Below are positions 16,214 through 24,715 of a stretch of DNA of 64,000 bases, piece by piece (within the stretch, counting starts at the first letter, position 1; every line of letters starts with the position of its first letter). Source of the stretch: CADEED01 sp964444835 (lineage in GTDB: Bacteria; Pseudomonadota; Gammaproteobacteria; Steroidobacterales; Steroidobacteraceae). Under the pieces are notes generated by a model. The model made no database searches, was not told the origin of the DNA, and worked only from the letters and a program-made list of their open reading frames with translations. Where the stretch lies: assembly GCA_964444835.1 (NCBI GenBank), contig CAYUIT010000003.1, positions 1 to 64,000 on the forward strand, read 5' to 3'. Position numbers and translations under genes: made by a program.

Positions 16214-17026
16214 ATGTCCAAGGCGTTCGTCATCACGGGGAGCACTCGCGGCATCGGCTTCGGCATCGCGCAAGCGCTTTTGCAGCGTGGTCACCGAGTA
16301 TTCGTGTCCGGTCGCACAACCCAAGCGGTCGACGCGGCTGTCGCAAAACTGCGCGATTCCGCGCCGGACGCGTGGGTCGCTGGCAACGCGTGCGACGTCA
16401 CACAACATACCGATCTGCAGCGACTGTGGGATAGCGCGCACCGCGCGCTCGGTCGCATCGACGTGTGGGTCAACAATGCAGGCGTATCGCATCGGCGGCA
16501 GCGCGTGGGCGCGCTCGATCCCGCCGATCTGCGCAACGTGATACACACCAACTTGCTCGGTGCGATGTATGCCACGCAAATCGCTTTGGCCGGCATGCGC
16601 GCGCAGGGCGGCGGCACGATCTACAACATGGAAGGTTACGGCTCGAGCGGCATGACGGCACCCGGCATGAGCATCTACGGCGCCAGCAAGTACGCACTGA
16701 CCTACTTCACGAAGTGCATGATCGCCGAGGCACGCGCCACGCCCGTGAAGATTTGCTACTTGAGCCCCGGCATCGTCGTCACGGACTTATTGATGCACGA
16801 CATGAGCGGCCAATCTCCCGCCGATCTCGAGCGCACCCGTCGCATCTACAACATTCTTGCGGATCGCTTGGAGACCGTCGCACCGTTCTTGGCGGAGCGC
16901 GTGGCGCAGGAACAATCGAGCGGTGCTCGCATCGCGTGGTTGACCACGGGGAAGGCTGCGGGCCGTTTCCTCAGCGCGCGTTTCAAGAAGCGCAATGTGT
17001 TCGACGACGCCGCGCGGACTCGTTAG
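16214..17026 (+). CDS. Short-chain dehydrogenase/reductase
   Basis: A 270-residue classical SDR: TGSTRGIGFGIAQ cofactor loop, VNNAGVSH strand and the catalytic YGASKYALTYFTKCMI. The start codon follows GGAGTGGGACC. It is related to the divergent SDR at 15216-16040, including the shared basic C-terminal motif, and may be an old duplicate. Its last bases overlap the stop of the convergent solute-binding protein gene by 4 nt. No substrate can be assigned. Confidence 0.85.
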   Translation: MSKAFVITGSTRGIGFGIAQALLQRGHRVFVSGRTTQAVDAAVAKLRDSAPDAWVAGNACDVTQHTDLQRLWDSAHRALGRIDVWVNNAGVSHRRQRVGALDPADLRNVIHTNLLGAMYATQIALAGMRAQGGGTIYNMEGYGSSGMTAPGMSIYGASKYALTYFTKCMIAEARATPVKICYLSPGIVVTDLLMHDMSGQSPADLERTRRIYNILADRLETVAPFLAERVAQEQSSGARIAWLTTGKAAGRFLSARFKKRNVFDDAARTR

Positions 17027-18606
17027 CGAGCCAGCGACAAAAACTGGCTCGGATTCGCATGCGCCGCATGGTCGACCCAGCCACGCACAGTTGGCGCGAT
17101 CAGCCGATGCGCCGCACCCGAGAACAACGGAATTGCGGGATAGTCGCGCAGCAACACCCGCTCAGCCGCGAGCAGCTTCGCACTGCGAGTTGCGAGATCC
17201 GTTGCTTGTCGGCCTTCTAGGAACAGCCGATCGAACTCCGCGCTGCGATAGAAACACACGTTCAATGCCGAGTCGGACTGAAAGCGCTCGAAGAACACCA
17301 AGGCCGATGGCACGATCGCAAAGGTGTTGAAGCTCAGCACATCGAAATCGCCGCGCTGAATCGCTGCGTTGTAGGCCCGGCCTTCGATTGGCTGCAATTG
17401 CGCATCAACGCCGACGGCTTTCCACATTTGCGCGACGGCTAGGAACACCTTGCGACCCGTCGCGCTGGTCGGAAAGCCGATGTTGAGCGATAAGCGCTTT
17501 GCGCCGCTCCAACCGGCACGCTGCAGTAAGGCTCGCGCCTGGGCCACGCGTTGCGGCATCGCGAGAGCCGCGTGCTCCGGTGTGGCGCGGGTCGAATAGT
17601 TAGGTAAACCGGCGGGCAAGAAGCTTTCCGACACTTGTTCGCCGAGGCCACGAACTCGCTCTACTAACAGCTTGCGGTCGAGCGCGAGCGAGAGCGCACG
17701 GCGCACGTCCGCATTCTGTAGCGGCGGACGCCGCAGATTCAGGCCGATTTGGCCAATGATGAACTTCGCGGCCGAATGCAGTTGCTGCGGGAAATCGCGC
17801 CGCGCCAATGCGAGCGTCGACGAATCTTCGATGGTGACGATCTCGCCGTCACCCGAGCGAAACATGCGCAGCCGTGTCGGGTCGTCATAGCCGGTGTGCC
17901 ACTCGATCCGCTCGATCGCGACCGACCCTGCCGCGTGATAGTGTGGATTTCGCAGCAAGCGGAGCGTCTTGGCACCGGCCGTCCACTGCTGCATCTTGTA
18001 GGGGCCATTTGAGACGATGAATTCCGGGCGCGACCATGCCTGTCCTCGTGCCTCGACCACGTGCGGCGGCACGGCAAAAGCCAGCGCAAGCATCGCAGGG
18101 AACTCGATGTCAGGCTGCTCGAGCTGAAAGCGAACACCACGCTCGCCGAGCGTACTCACACCCACCCGCTCGGGCGACACTTGACCGAGGCGCGCGGCAC
18201 GCGCGTTCGCGAGTGCATCGAGGCGTGATGCTTGCTGGGCCGCGACAGCCGGTGTCAAAAACCGGCGGATCGAGTACACGACGTCGTTAGCCGTTAGCGC
18301 CCGACCGTCCGACCACTTGAGCCCCGGACGCAGCTCAAAGTCGAATTGGTCGAAGCGCGGGCTCGCTTGCCAACGAGCCGCAATGCCAGCCGCAATACGG
18401 CCTGCACCATCGAAAGTCGTTAGCCCCGAGAACAACTCTGGGCCGAGTTCACTCGTGAGTTGCCCGGTGGGGCGCTGTGGATCAAGGGTGGTGACTTCAC
18501 TCGGCACGACGCGGCGCAGAACGCCGCTAGCGGGGCCAGCCGCACGTAGGGTCGGCGCTGCCGCCACCCACGCAGCGGCAGCCCCGACGAACTCGCGACG
18601 TCGCAT
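17023..18606 (-). CDS. ABC transporter substrate-binding protein, family 5 (peptide/nickel/opine type), Tat-exported
   Basis: A 527-residue extracellular solute-binding protein of the DppA/OppA type: LKWSDGRALTANDVVYSIRRFL, FELRPG and the IDRLFLEG-type C-terminal region. The N-terminus MRRREFVGAAAAWVAAAPTLRA has a twin-arginine-like motif followed by a hydrophobic stretch and Ala-x-Ala-like end, so Tat export to the periplasm is likely. No permease or ATPase genes lie nearby, so it must work with a distant transporter or as a stand-alone binding protein. The substrate (peptide, heme, nickel or other) cannot be read from the sequence. Confidence 0.85.
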   Translation of the reverse strand: MRRREFVGAAAAWVAAAPTLRAAGPASGVLRRVVPSEVTTLDPQRPTGQLTSELGPELFSGLTTFDGAGRIAAGIAARWQASPRFDQFDFELRPGLKWSDGRALTANDVVYSIRRFLTPAVAAQQASRLDALANARAARLGQVSPERVGVSTLGERGVRFQLEQPDIEFPAMLALAFAVPPHVVEARGQAWSRPEFIVSNGPYKMQQWTAGAKTLRLLRNPHYHAAGSVAIERIEWHTGYDDPTRLRMFRSGDGEIVTIEDSSTLALARRDFPQQLHSAAKFIIGQIGLNLRRPPLQNADVRRALSLALDRKLLVERVRGLGEQVSESFLPAGLPNYSTRATPEHAALAMPQRVAQARALLQRAGWSGAKRLSLNIGFPTSATGRKVFLAVAQMWKAVGVDAQLQPIEGRAYNAAIQRGDFDVLSFNTFAIVPSALVFFERFQSDSALNVCFYRSAEFDRLFLEGRQATDLATRSAKLLAAERVLLRDYPAIPLFSGAAHRLIAPTVRGWVDHAAHANPSQFLSLAR

Positions 18607-18631
18607 TTAAGGCGGTGCCGAATCGCGCGGC

Positions 18632-19099
18632 TTAGCCGAAGATGAACTTGCCCTTCATGAGACCCGAGTGGCCCGGGAAGGTGCAAAAGTACATGTAGCT
18701 CTCGCCCTTTTTCAGGGTCGCGGTCGAAAACGTAACCGTCGCCGACTGACCGCCACCGACCACCTTGGTCGACGCGATCACGCGCTTGTCTCCCACCGGA
18801 ACGTGGTTGTTCTTGATGCCCGCCTTCAAACCTGCGCTGGCAATAGGCTGCATGTCAGCGGCTTTCGCCAGCACCCAGTTGTGCCCCATCACGTTCATGG
18901 CGAGCTTGCCCGAGTGCCTCAGTGTCAACTCAATGGATTTACAAGTCGCGGGCGCCTTGAGCTCTTTCTTGTCGTATTGCATTGCATCGCTTCCAGCAAT
19001 CGACAGTTTGCAAGCAGCCGGCACCGCTTGCGCGCGCGTTTCGGTCGCGAAGCCAGCCGTCACCAACAAGAGCACACACATCCCAATTTGCTTACGCAT
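18632..19099 (-). CDS. Azurin (type 1 blue copper protein)
   Basis: A 155-residue precursor with a Sec signal peptide (MRKQIGMCVLLLVTAGFATETRAQA) and a cupredoxin domain. The copper ligands are visible: the first His in VMGHNWVL and the Cys, His and Met of YFCTFPGHSGLMKG. Azurin is a periplasmic one-electron carrier. It is the last gene of the minus-strand run bchG, pucC-like, bchP, tspO, so it may donate electrons to the PufC/reaction-centre complex; no soluble cytochrome c2 is encoded in the window. The start at 19099 precedes the signal peptide; an upstream ATG would add 15 residues with no signal character. Confidence 0.92.
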   Translation of the reverse strand: MRKQIGMCVLLLVTAGFATETRAQAVPAACKLSIAGSDAMQYDKKELKAPATCKSIELTLRHSGKLAMNVMGHNWVLAKAADMQPIASAGLKAGIKNNHVPVGDKRVIASTKVVGGGQSATVTFSTATLKKGESYMYFCTFPGHSGLMKGKFIFG

Positions 19100-19144
19100 C
19101 GTACCTTCCAATCTTGATTGTGTTAGGGACCACTCGCGCCGCAA

Positions 19145-19636
19145 TCATGCGAACGGACCGTTGAGCTGCACCACCGCACGATTGAGCCACCCCGCAAACG
19201 CGACCCACGCCAAGTACGGCACAAGCAGCCAGCTTGCCACGACTGAGCTACGTCTAACAGCGACCGTTAACCCCAAAATCGACAGCCACAAAACAGGAAT
19301 CTCCACTAAGGCCCAGTCGGGACGTTGGAGCTTGAAAAACAAGAAGCTCCACAGCACGTTCAGCATGCCATTCACGGCGAACAACATTAAGACCCGGCGG
19401 CGGCGCTGAGGGTTCCCCTCGTTTACGTGATGGAGATAGGCAGAGGCTGCCGTCAGCGCAAAAATCACCGTCCAAGCGGGCCCAAACAGCCACTCGGGTG
19501 GCGCCCACGGAGGCTGTTGCAGCGCGTAGTACCACGGGGATAAGTCGGTCATCGCCCCACCGAGCGCCGCCACGAAGATGGCTGCGCCAGCAGACCAAGC
19601 CAGCGCGCGCCAGTTGCGCGCTGCAGCCGACGTCAC
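19145..19636 (-). CDS. tspO: TspO/MBR family tryptophan-rich sensory membrane protein
   Basis: A 163-residue, five-helix membrane protein with the TspO signatures WYYALQQPPWAPPEWLFGPAWT and NGMLNVLWSFLFF. TspO proteins bind or degrade porphyrins; in Rhodobacter TspO tunes pigment-gene expression in response to oxygen. Its ATG overlaps the bchP stop by 4 nt, so it is translationally coupled to the last steps of bacteriochlorophyll synthesis. Azurin follows 45 nt downstream. Confidence 0.92.
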   Translation of the reverse strand: MTSAAARNWRALAWSAGAAIFVAALGGAMTDLSPWYYALQQPPWAPPEWLFGPAWTVIFALTAASAYLHHVNEGNPQRRRRVLMLFAVNGMLNVLWSFLFFKLQRPDWALVEIPVLWLSILGLTVAVRRSSVVASWLLVPYLAWVAFAGWLNRAVVQLNGPFA

Positions 19637-20835
19637 GGCGGCACGAGACCTAGCAAGTGCGACAGGTCTTTGAAGAAGATCCGCATGTGCGCCATCGGCC
19701 GTGCCTTGACGAGCTTCTTATGCATGTAAGCCTGCCAAGTGAGGCGCTGTACGTCCTCGTCTCGACACATGCTGACGAATCGCTCACGCCGTTTGTCACT
19801 GGAGTACCAAAAGCGTTGCATGATGCCGAGCACCCAGAAGACTCGGCCGTGGGCCTTCATGAAGCGTTTTCGCGCCATGGCCAGCACGCGCGCATCACCC
19901 GTGTGCAGGTACTCGCGAGCGGCATCCGCCGCCAGGCGCCCACCTGTGAGCGCGTAGTAAATACCCTCTCCCGACGCTGGAGCCACAACGCCGGCTGCAT
20001 CGCCGGCAAGCACGACGTCGCGACCATTGTCCCAGTGTCGCAAGGGATGCATCGGAATCGGCGCACCCTCGCGCCGTACAGTCTCGACCGCGCTCAGCCC
20101 CGTCATCGCGCGCAACTCCTCCGTTGCACGTCGCAGGGAAAACCCCTTCTCTGCAGTGCCGACACCGATGCTCGTGGTATCGCCGTGCGGAAAAACCCAG
20201 CCGTAGAAGTCGGGCGAAATCTTGCCGCAGTAGTGGACATCGCAGCGGCTCGCCTCAAACGCCCCCTCACCGTCGCGCGGCGAGCGGACGATCTCGTGGT
20301 AGGCGTACACGAACGGCGCCTGCTCCGCGTTCGGCACGCATTGGCGCGCGACCTCGGAGCGCGCACCATCGGCGCCAATCAACACGCGCGTGACGACCGA
20401 CTCCAGGTCCGCAGAATCTGCGCCACCCGCACGATAGTGCACGCGCAGCTCGCCGCTTGTGTCGCGGGAGGTCTGTACGAACGTGCCCGTGCGCCGCTCC
20501 GCACCTGACAGCGCCGCACGTTCGCGAAGCCATTCGTCGAAATGCTCGCGGTCGACCATCCCGACGAAGCCGCCATCGATCGGCATGTCGACTTGACGCG
20601 CGCTCGGACTCACCATGCGCGCTTTGTTGATTCGCGCCACTAACAACTTATCTGGAATGTCGAACTCTTTGATTGCCTGCGGCGGAATGGCGCCGCCACA
20701 TGGCTTGATGCGCCCCGCGCGATCGAGGAGCAGCACCTTGACGCCGGCGCGCGCGAGGTCCGTCGCGGCCGTCGCGCCGGCGGGACCACCGCCCACGACG
20801 ACGACATCGAATACGGACTGCGCGGGCGTGCTCAT
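19633..20835 (-). CDS. bchP: Geranylgeranyl reductase (bacteriochlorophyll phytyl tail reduction)
   Basis: A 400-residue FAD-dependent reductase that saturates the geranylgeranyl chain of bacteriochlorophyll (or its pyrophosphate) to phytyl at the membrane. The N-terminal dinucleotide fold VVVGGGPAGATAATDLARAG, the CGGAIPP motif and GDAAGVVAPASGEGIYYAL are typical of BchP/ChlP. The start at 20835 overlaps the pucC-like stop by 4 nt and gives the usual N-terminus. Genes bchG, pucC-like and bchP form a coupled operon, as in other purple bacteria. Confidence 0.95.
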   Translation of the reverse strand: MSTPAQSVFDVVVVGGGPAGATAATDLARAGVKVLLLDRAGRIKPCGGAIPPQAIKEFDIPDKLLVARINKARMVSPSARQVDMPIDGGFVGMVDREHFDEWLRERAALSGAERRTGTFVQTSRDTSGELRVHYRAGGADSADLESVVTRVLIGADGARSEVARQCVPNAEQAPFVYAYHEIVRSPRDGEGAFEASRCDVHYCGKISPDFYGWVFPHGDTTSIGVGTAEKGFSLRRATEELRAMTGLSAVETVRREGAPIPMHPLRHWDNGRDVVLAGDAAGVVAPASGEGIYYALTGGRLAADAAREYLHTGDARVLAMARKRFMKAHGRVFWVLGIMQRFWYSSDKRRERFVSMCRDEDVQRLTWQAYMHKKLVKARPMAHMRIFFKDLSHLLGLVPP

Positions 20836-22199
20836 CGCATCGCTCCTTGCGGGCCCGGCGGAAACATGCCGCGAGTCGTATCGCGCCGCCGATTGCCGCG
20901 CTCGAAGTCGCGCTGACTCAAGTGCACGGCAAACGACGTTGCCAACAAGAACAAGACCGCCTCGGTCGCAAACACGCTGGCATAGGCCATGACGGGCGAG
21001 CCAAACAGATAGGTTGCGGCATCGACGGCACCTGTGCCGATTATGCCGCCTATGCCGAACGCGACAGCCTGCGCGGCGCCCCACAACCCCATGCGCGTGC
21101 CCGCACGACTCTCACGGCCCTCGTTGACGGCTTTCATCATCGAGCCAATCGCCGCCACCGCAAACGCACCGTTCGCGATTCCTAACAACAGAACGGACGG
21201 CTTCAAAGGCCAAGTCGGCCCAACCAACCCACCGACCGCCAGCGCCAAAAGCGCCACCGCCGAGGCCACGCAGCCCCCGATGGTCCAGCCACGCAGTGTG
21301 CCGAAGCGGCCTTTCCAGCGACCGCTCGCCGCGACCGCGACGAACAGCATACCTAACAACACACCCGCGTTCTGAGTGCCGGATAACTTGGTGGACTCTG
21401 CCGGTGTCATGCCAAACACCGCGCCAGCAAACGGCTCCAGAATCAAATCTTGCGCGCTGTAAGCCAACATCGACAAGAAGATGAAGCCCGACAGACGCCG
21501 CGCCTGCGGTTCCGCCCACACTTCAGCCAGCGCGGCGCGAAAGCGCGGCACTTCGGCCTCGATGCTGGCTGCCTCGGCCGCTGGCAACCCTTGTTGCTCG
21601 ATGCCACGCACTGCTAGCGCGGTGATGACGAGCGCCGCGACCGCGACCCCAATCGTGACTTCAACCAGGCGTACCAGGCTGAACGGCTCGAGCAAGGCGC
21701 CGCACACGATCGTCGTGAGGATGAAACCCAGGATCATCATCACCCAGGTGACCGTCGCCGCTGCAGGCAGGCGCGCCTCATCGACCCGCTTCGACATCAA
21801 CACCAACATCGTCGTACCACTGGCGCCGACCCCAAGCCCGATCGCCGTGAACGACAACGTGGCGAGCGCGACGCCGAGCCACAAATTCTGCGCCATGAGC
21901 GCGGTCGACACCGACGCACCCACCGCGCCCAAGCCGAGAAGCGCCATGCCGCCTACGATCCACGGCGTTCGACGCCCGGCAATGTCGGACCCGAAGCCGA
22001 GTCGCGGGCGCGCGACCTGAATGAAATAGTGCAATGCGACCAAAATGCCGGGCAGCATCGCTGGCAGTGCGAGCTCGACCACCATCACCCGATTGATCGT
22101 CGAAGTTGTTAGCACGACGATCGAGCCGAGTGAGGCCTGCACCAATCCCAATCGAACGATGCCGAGCCAGCCGAGTCCCCGAGGTTGTTCTGCGCTCAT
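20832..22199 (-). CDS. PucC/LhaA family MFS protein (Orf428/BCD type) of the bchG-bchP operon
   Basis: A 455-residue membrane protein with about twelve hydrophobic helices in the major facilitator fold. It has family marks LGSIVVLTTSTINRVMVVELALP, HYFIQVARPRLGFGSDIAGRRTPWI and GLGVGASGTTMLVL. PucC-family proteins help deliver bacteriochlorophyll into light-harvesting complexes. The position between bchG and bchP with 4-nt overlaps on both sides is the conserved place of the Rhodobacter orf428 homologue. A second family member, lhaA, is at 34588. Confidence 0.93.
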   Translation of the reverse strand: MSAEQPRGLGWLGIVRLGLVQASLGSIVVLTTSTINRVMVVELALPAMLPGILVALHYFIQVARPRLGFGSDIAGRRTPWIVGGMALLGLGAVGASVSTALMAQNLWLGVALATLSFTAIGLGVGASGTTMLVLMSKRVDEARLPAAATVTWVMMILGFILTTIVCGALLEPFSLVRLVEVTIGVAVAALVITALAVRGIEQQGLPAAEAASIEAEVPRFRAALAEVWAEPQARRLSGFIFLSMLAYSAQDLILEPFAGAVFGMTPAESTKLSGTQNAGVLLGMLFVAVAASGRWKGRFGTLRGWTIGGCVASAVALLALAVGGLVGPTWPLKPSVLLLGIANGAFAVAAIGSMMKAVNEGRESRAGTRMGLWGAAQAVAFGIGGIIGTGAVDAATYLFGSPVMAYASVFATEAVLFLLATSFAVHLSQRDFERGNRRRDTTRGMFPPGPQGAMR

Positions 22200-23113
22200 G
22201 TTGCTCCCGTACCTATCATCGAGCGCAACGCGAACGCTGTCACCATCATGCCCAGCACGAAGATCGGCACGCCCGTTGCGTTGTACCAGTAGTCATTTTC
22301 TGCAGGCCGCCGCAGCAGCCGCACCATCATCAAGACTTGCAGCAGCACGAGTGCCGCGATCGCCCACGCGAACAGTGGGCGCTGCCAAAACACTAACAAC
22401 CCGATCAATACGACCTGCGGCGCTAGCATCATCACGCAAGCCAAGCGAGCTGCCGCGGGAATGCCGAGTTGGACTGGAATCGAGCGCACGCCCATCGTCG
22501 CGTCGCCCTTCACGGACTTGAAGTCGTTCAGCGTCATGATGCCGTGCGCGCCAAAGCTATAGAGCACAGCGACCAAAATCGCTTTCGAATCGGGAAACGC
22601 CGCCGTCAGCGCCGCCATCGCCGTGAACCACGGCAGACCTTCGTAACAGAGCGCGACCGCGGTATTTCCATACCAGCCGTTGCGCTTCAAGCGCAGCGGC
22701 GGCGCGCTGTAAGCCCAAGCCAAGGCGACGCCGACGACCGCGGCGACGAACACCCAGAAGCCGAGCGTGGCGGCGACGGCGAGTGACAGCACACTCCAGC
22801 CAATGCCGATATAGAGACCCCAGCGCCCCGGGATTCGACCCGACGGAATCGGCCGATCAGGCTCATTGATCGCATCAACGTCGCGATCGAACCAATCGTT
22901 GACGGCTTGCGACATCGCACAGACAAGCGGCCCGGCCAAAATGACGCCGACGATCGCCGCGGCCCAATCGCTCGCTGCGGTCGCGCCAGCTGCCACAGCG
23001 CCGCACAAATAGGCCCACATCGGTGGGAACCAGGTATGCGGCTTCAGTAGTGCGAGTACGGCCGACAGCCGGGGTCGGTCTGAAATGCCGCGAAGAGCCT
23101 CCTGGCGTGCCAT
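22196..23113 (-). CDS. bchG: Bacteriochlorophyll synthase
   Basis: A 305-residue UbiA-family prenyltransferase that esterifies bacteriochlorophyllide a with geranylgeranyl or phytyl pyrophosphate. The Mg-diphosphate motif NDWFDRDVDAINEPDRPIP and the second Asp motif MTLNDFKSVKGD are present, with eight to nine hydrophobic helices. First gene of the bchG-pucC-like-bchP-tspO set; a palindrome-rich promoter region precedes it. Confidence 0.95.
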   Translation of the reverse strand: MARQEALRGISDRPRLSAVLALLKPHTWFPPMWAYLCGAVAAGATAASDWAAAIVGVILAGPLVCAMSQAVNDWFDRDVDAINEPDRPIPSGRIPGRWGLYIGIGWSVLSLAVAATLGFWVFVAAVVGVALAWAYSAPPLRLKRNGWYGNTAVALCYEGLPWFTAMAALTAAFPDSKAILVAVLYSFGAHGIMTLNDFKSVKGDATMGVRSIPVQLGIPAAARLACVMMLAPQVVLIGLLVFWQRPLFAWAIAALVLLQVLMMVRLLRRPAENDYWYNATGVPIFVLGMMVTAFALRSMIGTGAT

Positions 23114-23129
23114 GAGTGCACCTTATCGC

Positions 23130-23160
23130 TGACACTTTTTAACGTCAACCTAAGTTGACG
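23130..23160 (-). promoter_or_regulatory. bchG promoter with overlapping PpsR-like operator and palindrome
   Basis: Between ppsR and bchG. The 18-bp imperfect site TGACACTTTTTAACGTCA (23130-23147) resembles the PpsR/CrtJ half-site pair TGT-N12-ACA with a central T-run. It overlaps a perfect 7-bp inverted repeat CGTCAAC-CTAA-GTTGACG (23143-23160). On the minus strand TTGACG (23148-23143) with a 17-nt spacer and TAAGGT could be the -35/-10, so a bound repressor would cover the promoter. Confidence 0.5.
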
Positions 23161-23189
23161 CTTTTCGGCTGGCGCTGGAACAGCGCGAA

Positions 23190-24566
23190 TTACTTATCGC
23201 TCGAATCGAGATCGCCGAGCCCGTAGCGCCGCAACTTGACGTAAAAGCTCTGGCGCGACATGCCGAGCATCTCGGCGGCCGACGCACGATTATCGCCCGT
23301 AATCTCGAGAGCGGCCTCGATGCACAAACGCTCGATTACGTCGGTGGCCTGCCGCACCAAGTCTTTGATCGCCACTCGACCCACCAAGTCCTTCATGTCT
23401 TCCGCCGAACGCGGCAAGGCGCTCATCGAGCGCACATCCGGCGCCGCACGCCGGGTTACGTTGCGGAACGAGAATCCGAAGCACGGCTGATCGCCGCCCG
23501 CGACGGACACCGCCGAGATCTCAACGTCCGCAGTGGAACCAAACTCGCCGCGCACGGTGGTCGCGAACGAGCGCACCGAACCGTGCTGCTTCAAGTTGGC
23601 GACCAACACGCCAAAATCGACACCGGGCCGACCTAGCCATCGCTCCAATTGTTCGCCGCGCGCTTGGTCTTCCGACGCCAACTGCGCCAGGTCGATGAAC
23701 GCCCGGTTCACAGTGAGGATGCGCCCATCCGTGCCCGTGACGACGAACGCCTCCGGGAGTCGCTCGACCAGCTCCGCCACGCGCAGTTTTTGGCTGGGAA
23801 TCGTGACTGCCGCAGCGTTGCGCGCCGTCGATTGCAGGCGCACGAGGCAATGCCCCGCGCCTTCCTGGCGCACATGCGATGCGTACACCAAGAATTCTTG
23901 CGACGAATCGAGCAGGCGCGCGCGTACCGGTTCGCCGTGGCCTTTGATCTGCGCAACGCTCAGCATGTCACCGATGGCTTGTGCGCCTGCGTTATCGAAA
24001 CGATCCAGCAAAGGCTTGCCGATCAAGCGCCGCACCGGCTCATCGAACACTTGCGCCGCCGCAGGGTTCGCTTCTGATATTCGCAGCGAAGTCGCATCGA
24101 CGATCACCACAGGTTCGGCGGCGAGCTGAAACAGCATGCGGTAGCGAGTCTCGGCATTGCGGAGCCGCGCGTACTCACGCTCCATCGCCTGCTCTGCATC
24201 GATCAAGCGCTGCTGCAACGCTGCGACGTTTCGTAAATCGCGTCCAAGCGCCAAGATCATGCCGTCGCGACCGACACGTACCGCGTTGTACAAGATCGGC
24301 ACGTCTGCGCCGCGAACCGAGGGGTAATTGACTTGACGGCCGCGCGCGGCGCCATTTCGGCCTGGATCTTCGAGCAACGCCGCAATCTTCGGCTTACTCT
24401 CCTCCGTCACCGTTTGCGCCCACGGTTGCCCGGACCACTTGGCATTGATTTCGAGTGCGAGTTCGTCACTACCAATCGCAAAGTCGCGCACGACGCCTTT
24501 GCGGTCGATCACAATCGCCACATCCGTCATCGCGCTGATGAGTTCAGCGGCCGATTCAGCCGGCAA
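23190..24566 (-). CDS. ppsR: PpsR/CrtJ photosynthesis-gene repressor
   Basis: A 458-residue (or 472, see below) regulator with PAS domains around residues 8-120, 138-255 and 280-385 and a C-terminal Fis-type helix-turn-helix (ASAAEMLGMSRQSFYVKLRRYGL). It represses bch, crt and puc genes under oxygen in relatives. The redox-sensitive Cys of the HTH (VIERLCIEAAL, about residue 415) is conserved. The start is uncertain: a TTG at 24566 lacks a ribosome-binding site, while the frame stays open upstream and a CTG at 24608, preceded by AAGGA at a good distance, would add LGKKFKAPDKSIGN, similar in character to the N-termini of PpsR homologues. It lies between aerR/ppaA and bchG. Confidence 0.93.
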   Translation of the reverse strand: MPAESAAELISAMTDVAIVIDRKGVVRDFAIGSDELALEINAKWSGQPWAQTVTEESKPKIAALLEDPGRNGAARGRQVNYPSVRGADVPILYNAVRVGRDGMILALGRDLRNVAALQQRLIDAEQAMEREYARLRNAETRYRMLFQLAAEPVVIVDATSLRISEANPAAAQVFDEPVRRLIGKPLLDRFDNAGAQAIGDMLSVAQIKGHGEPVRARLLDSSQEFLVYASHVRQEGAGHCLVRLQSTARNAAAVTIPSQKLRVAELVERLPEAFVVTGTDGRILTVNRAFIDLAQLASEDQARGEQLERWLGRPGVDFGVLVANLKQHGSVRSFATTVRGEFGSTADVEISAVSVAGGDQPCFGFSFRNVTRRAAPDVRSMSALPRSAEDMKDLVGRVAIKDLVRQATDVIERLCIEAALEITGDNRASAAEMLGMSRQSFYVKLRRYGLGDLDSSDK

Positions 24567-24652
24567 GTTACCGATTGACTTGTCCGGCGCTTTGAACTTC
24601 TTACCCAGGGGCGTGTCCTTTTTACAACTCAGCCCACTATCTTAAGCAAATT

Positions 24653-24669
24653 CCCCGCGCTATGCGGGG
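24653..24669 (-). terminator. Small hairpin between aerR/ppaA and ppsR
   Basis: CCCCGC (24653-24658) and GCGGGG (24664-24669) form a 6-bp GC stem with a 5-nt loop, 47 nt after the aerR/ppaA stop and upstream of ppsR. On the minus strand AATTTGCTT follows, a poor T-tract, so partial termination or attenuation is possible. Confidence 0.4.
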
Positions 24670-24715
24670 CTCGATTGAGCTCTAACGCCAATACTAACAA
24701 CCGGTACGCCGAGGT

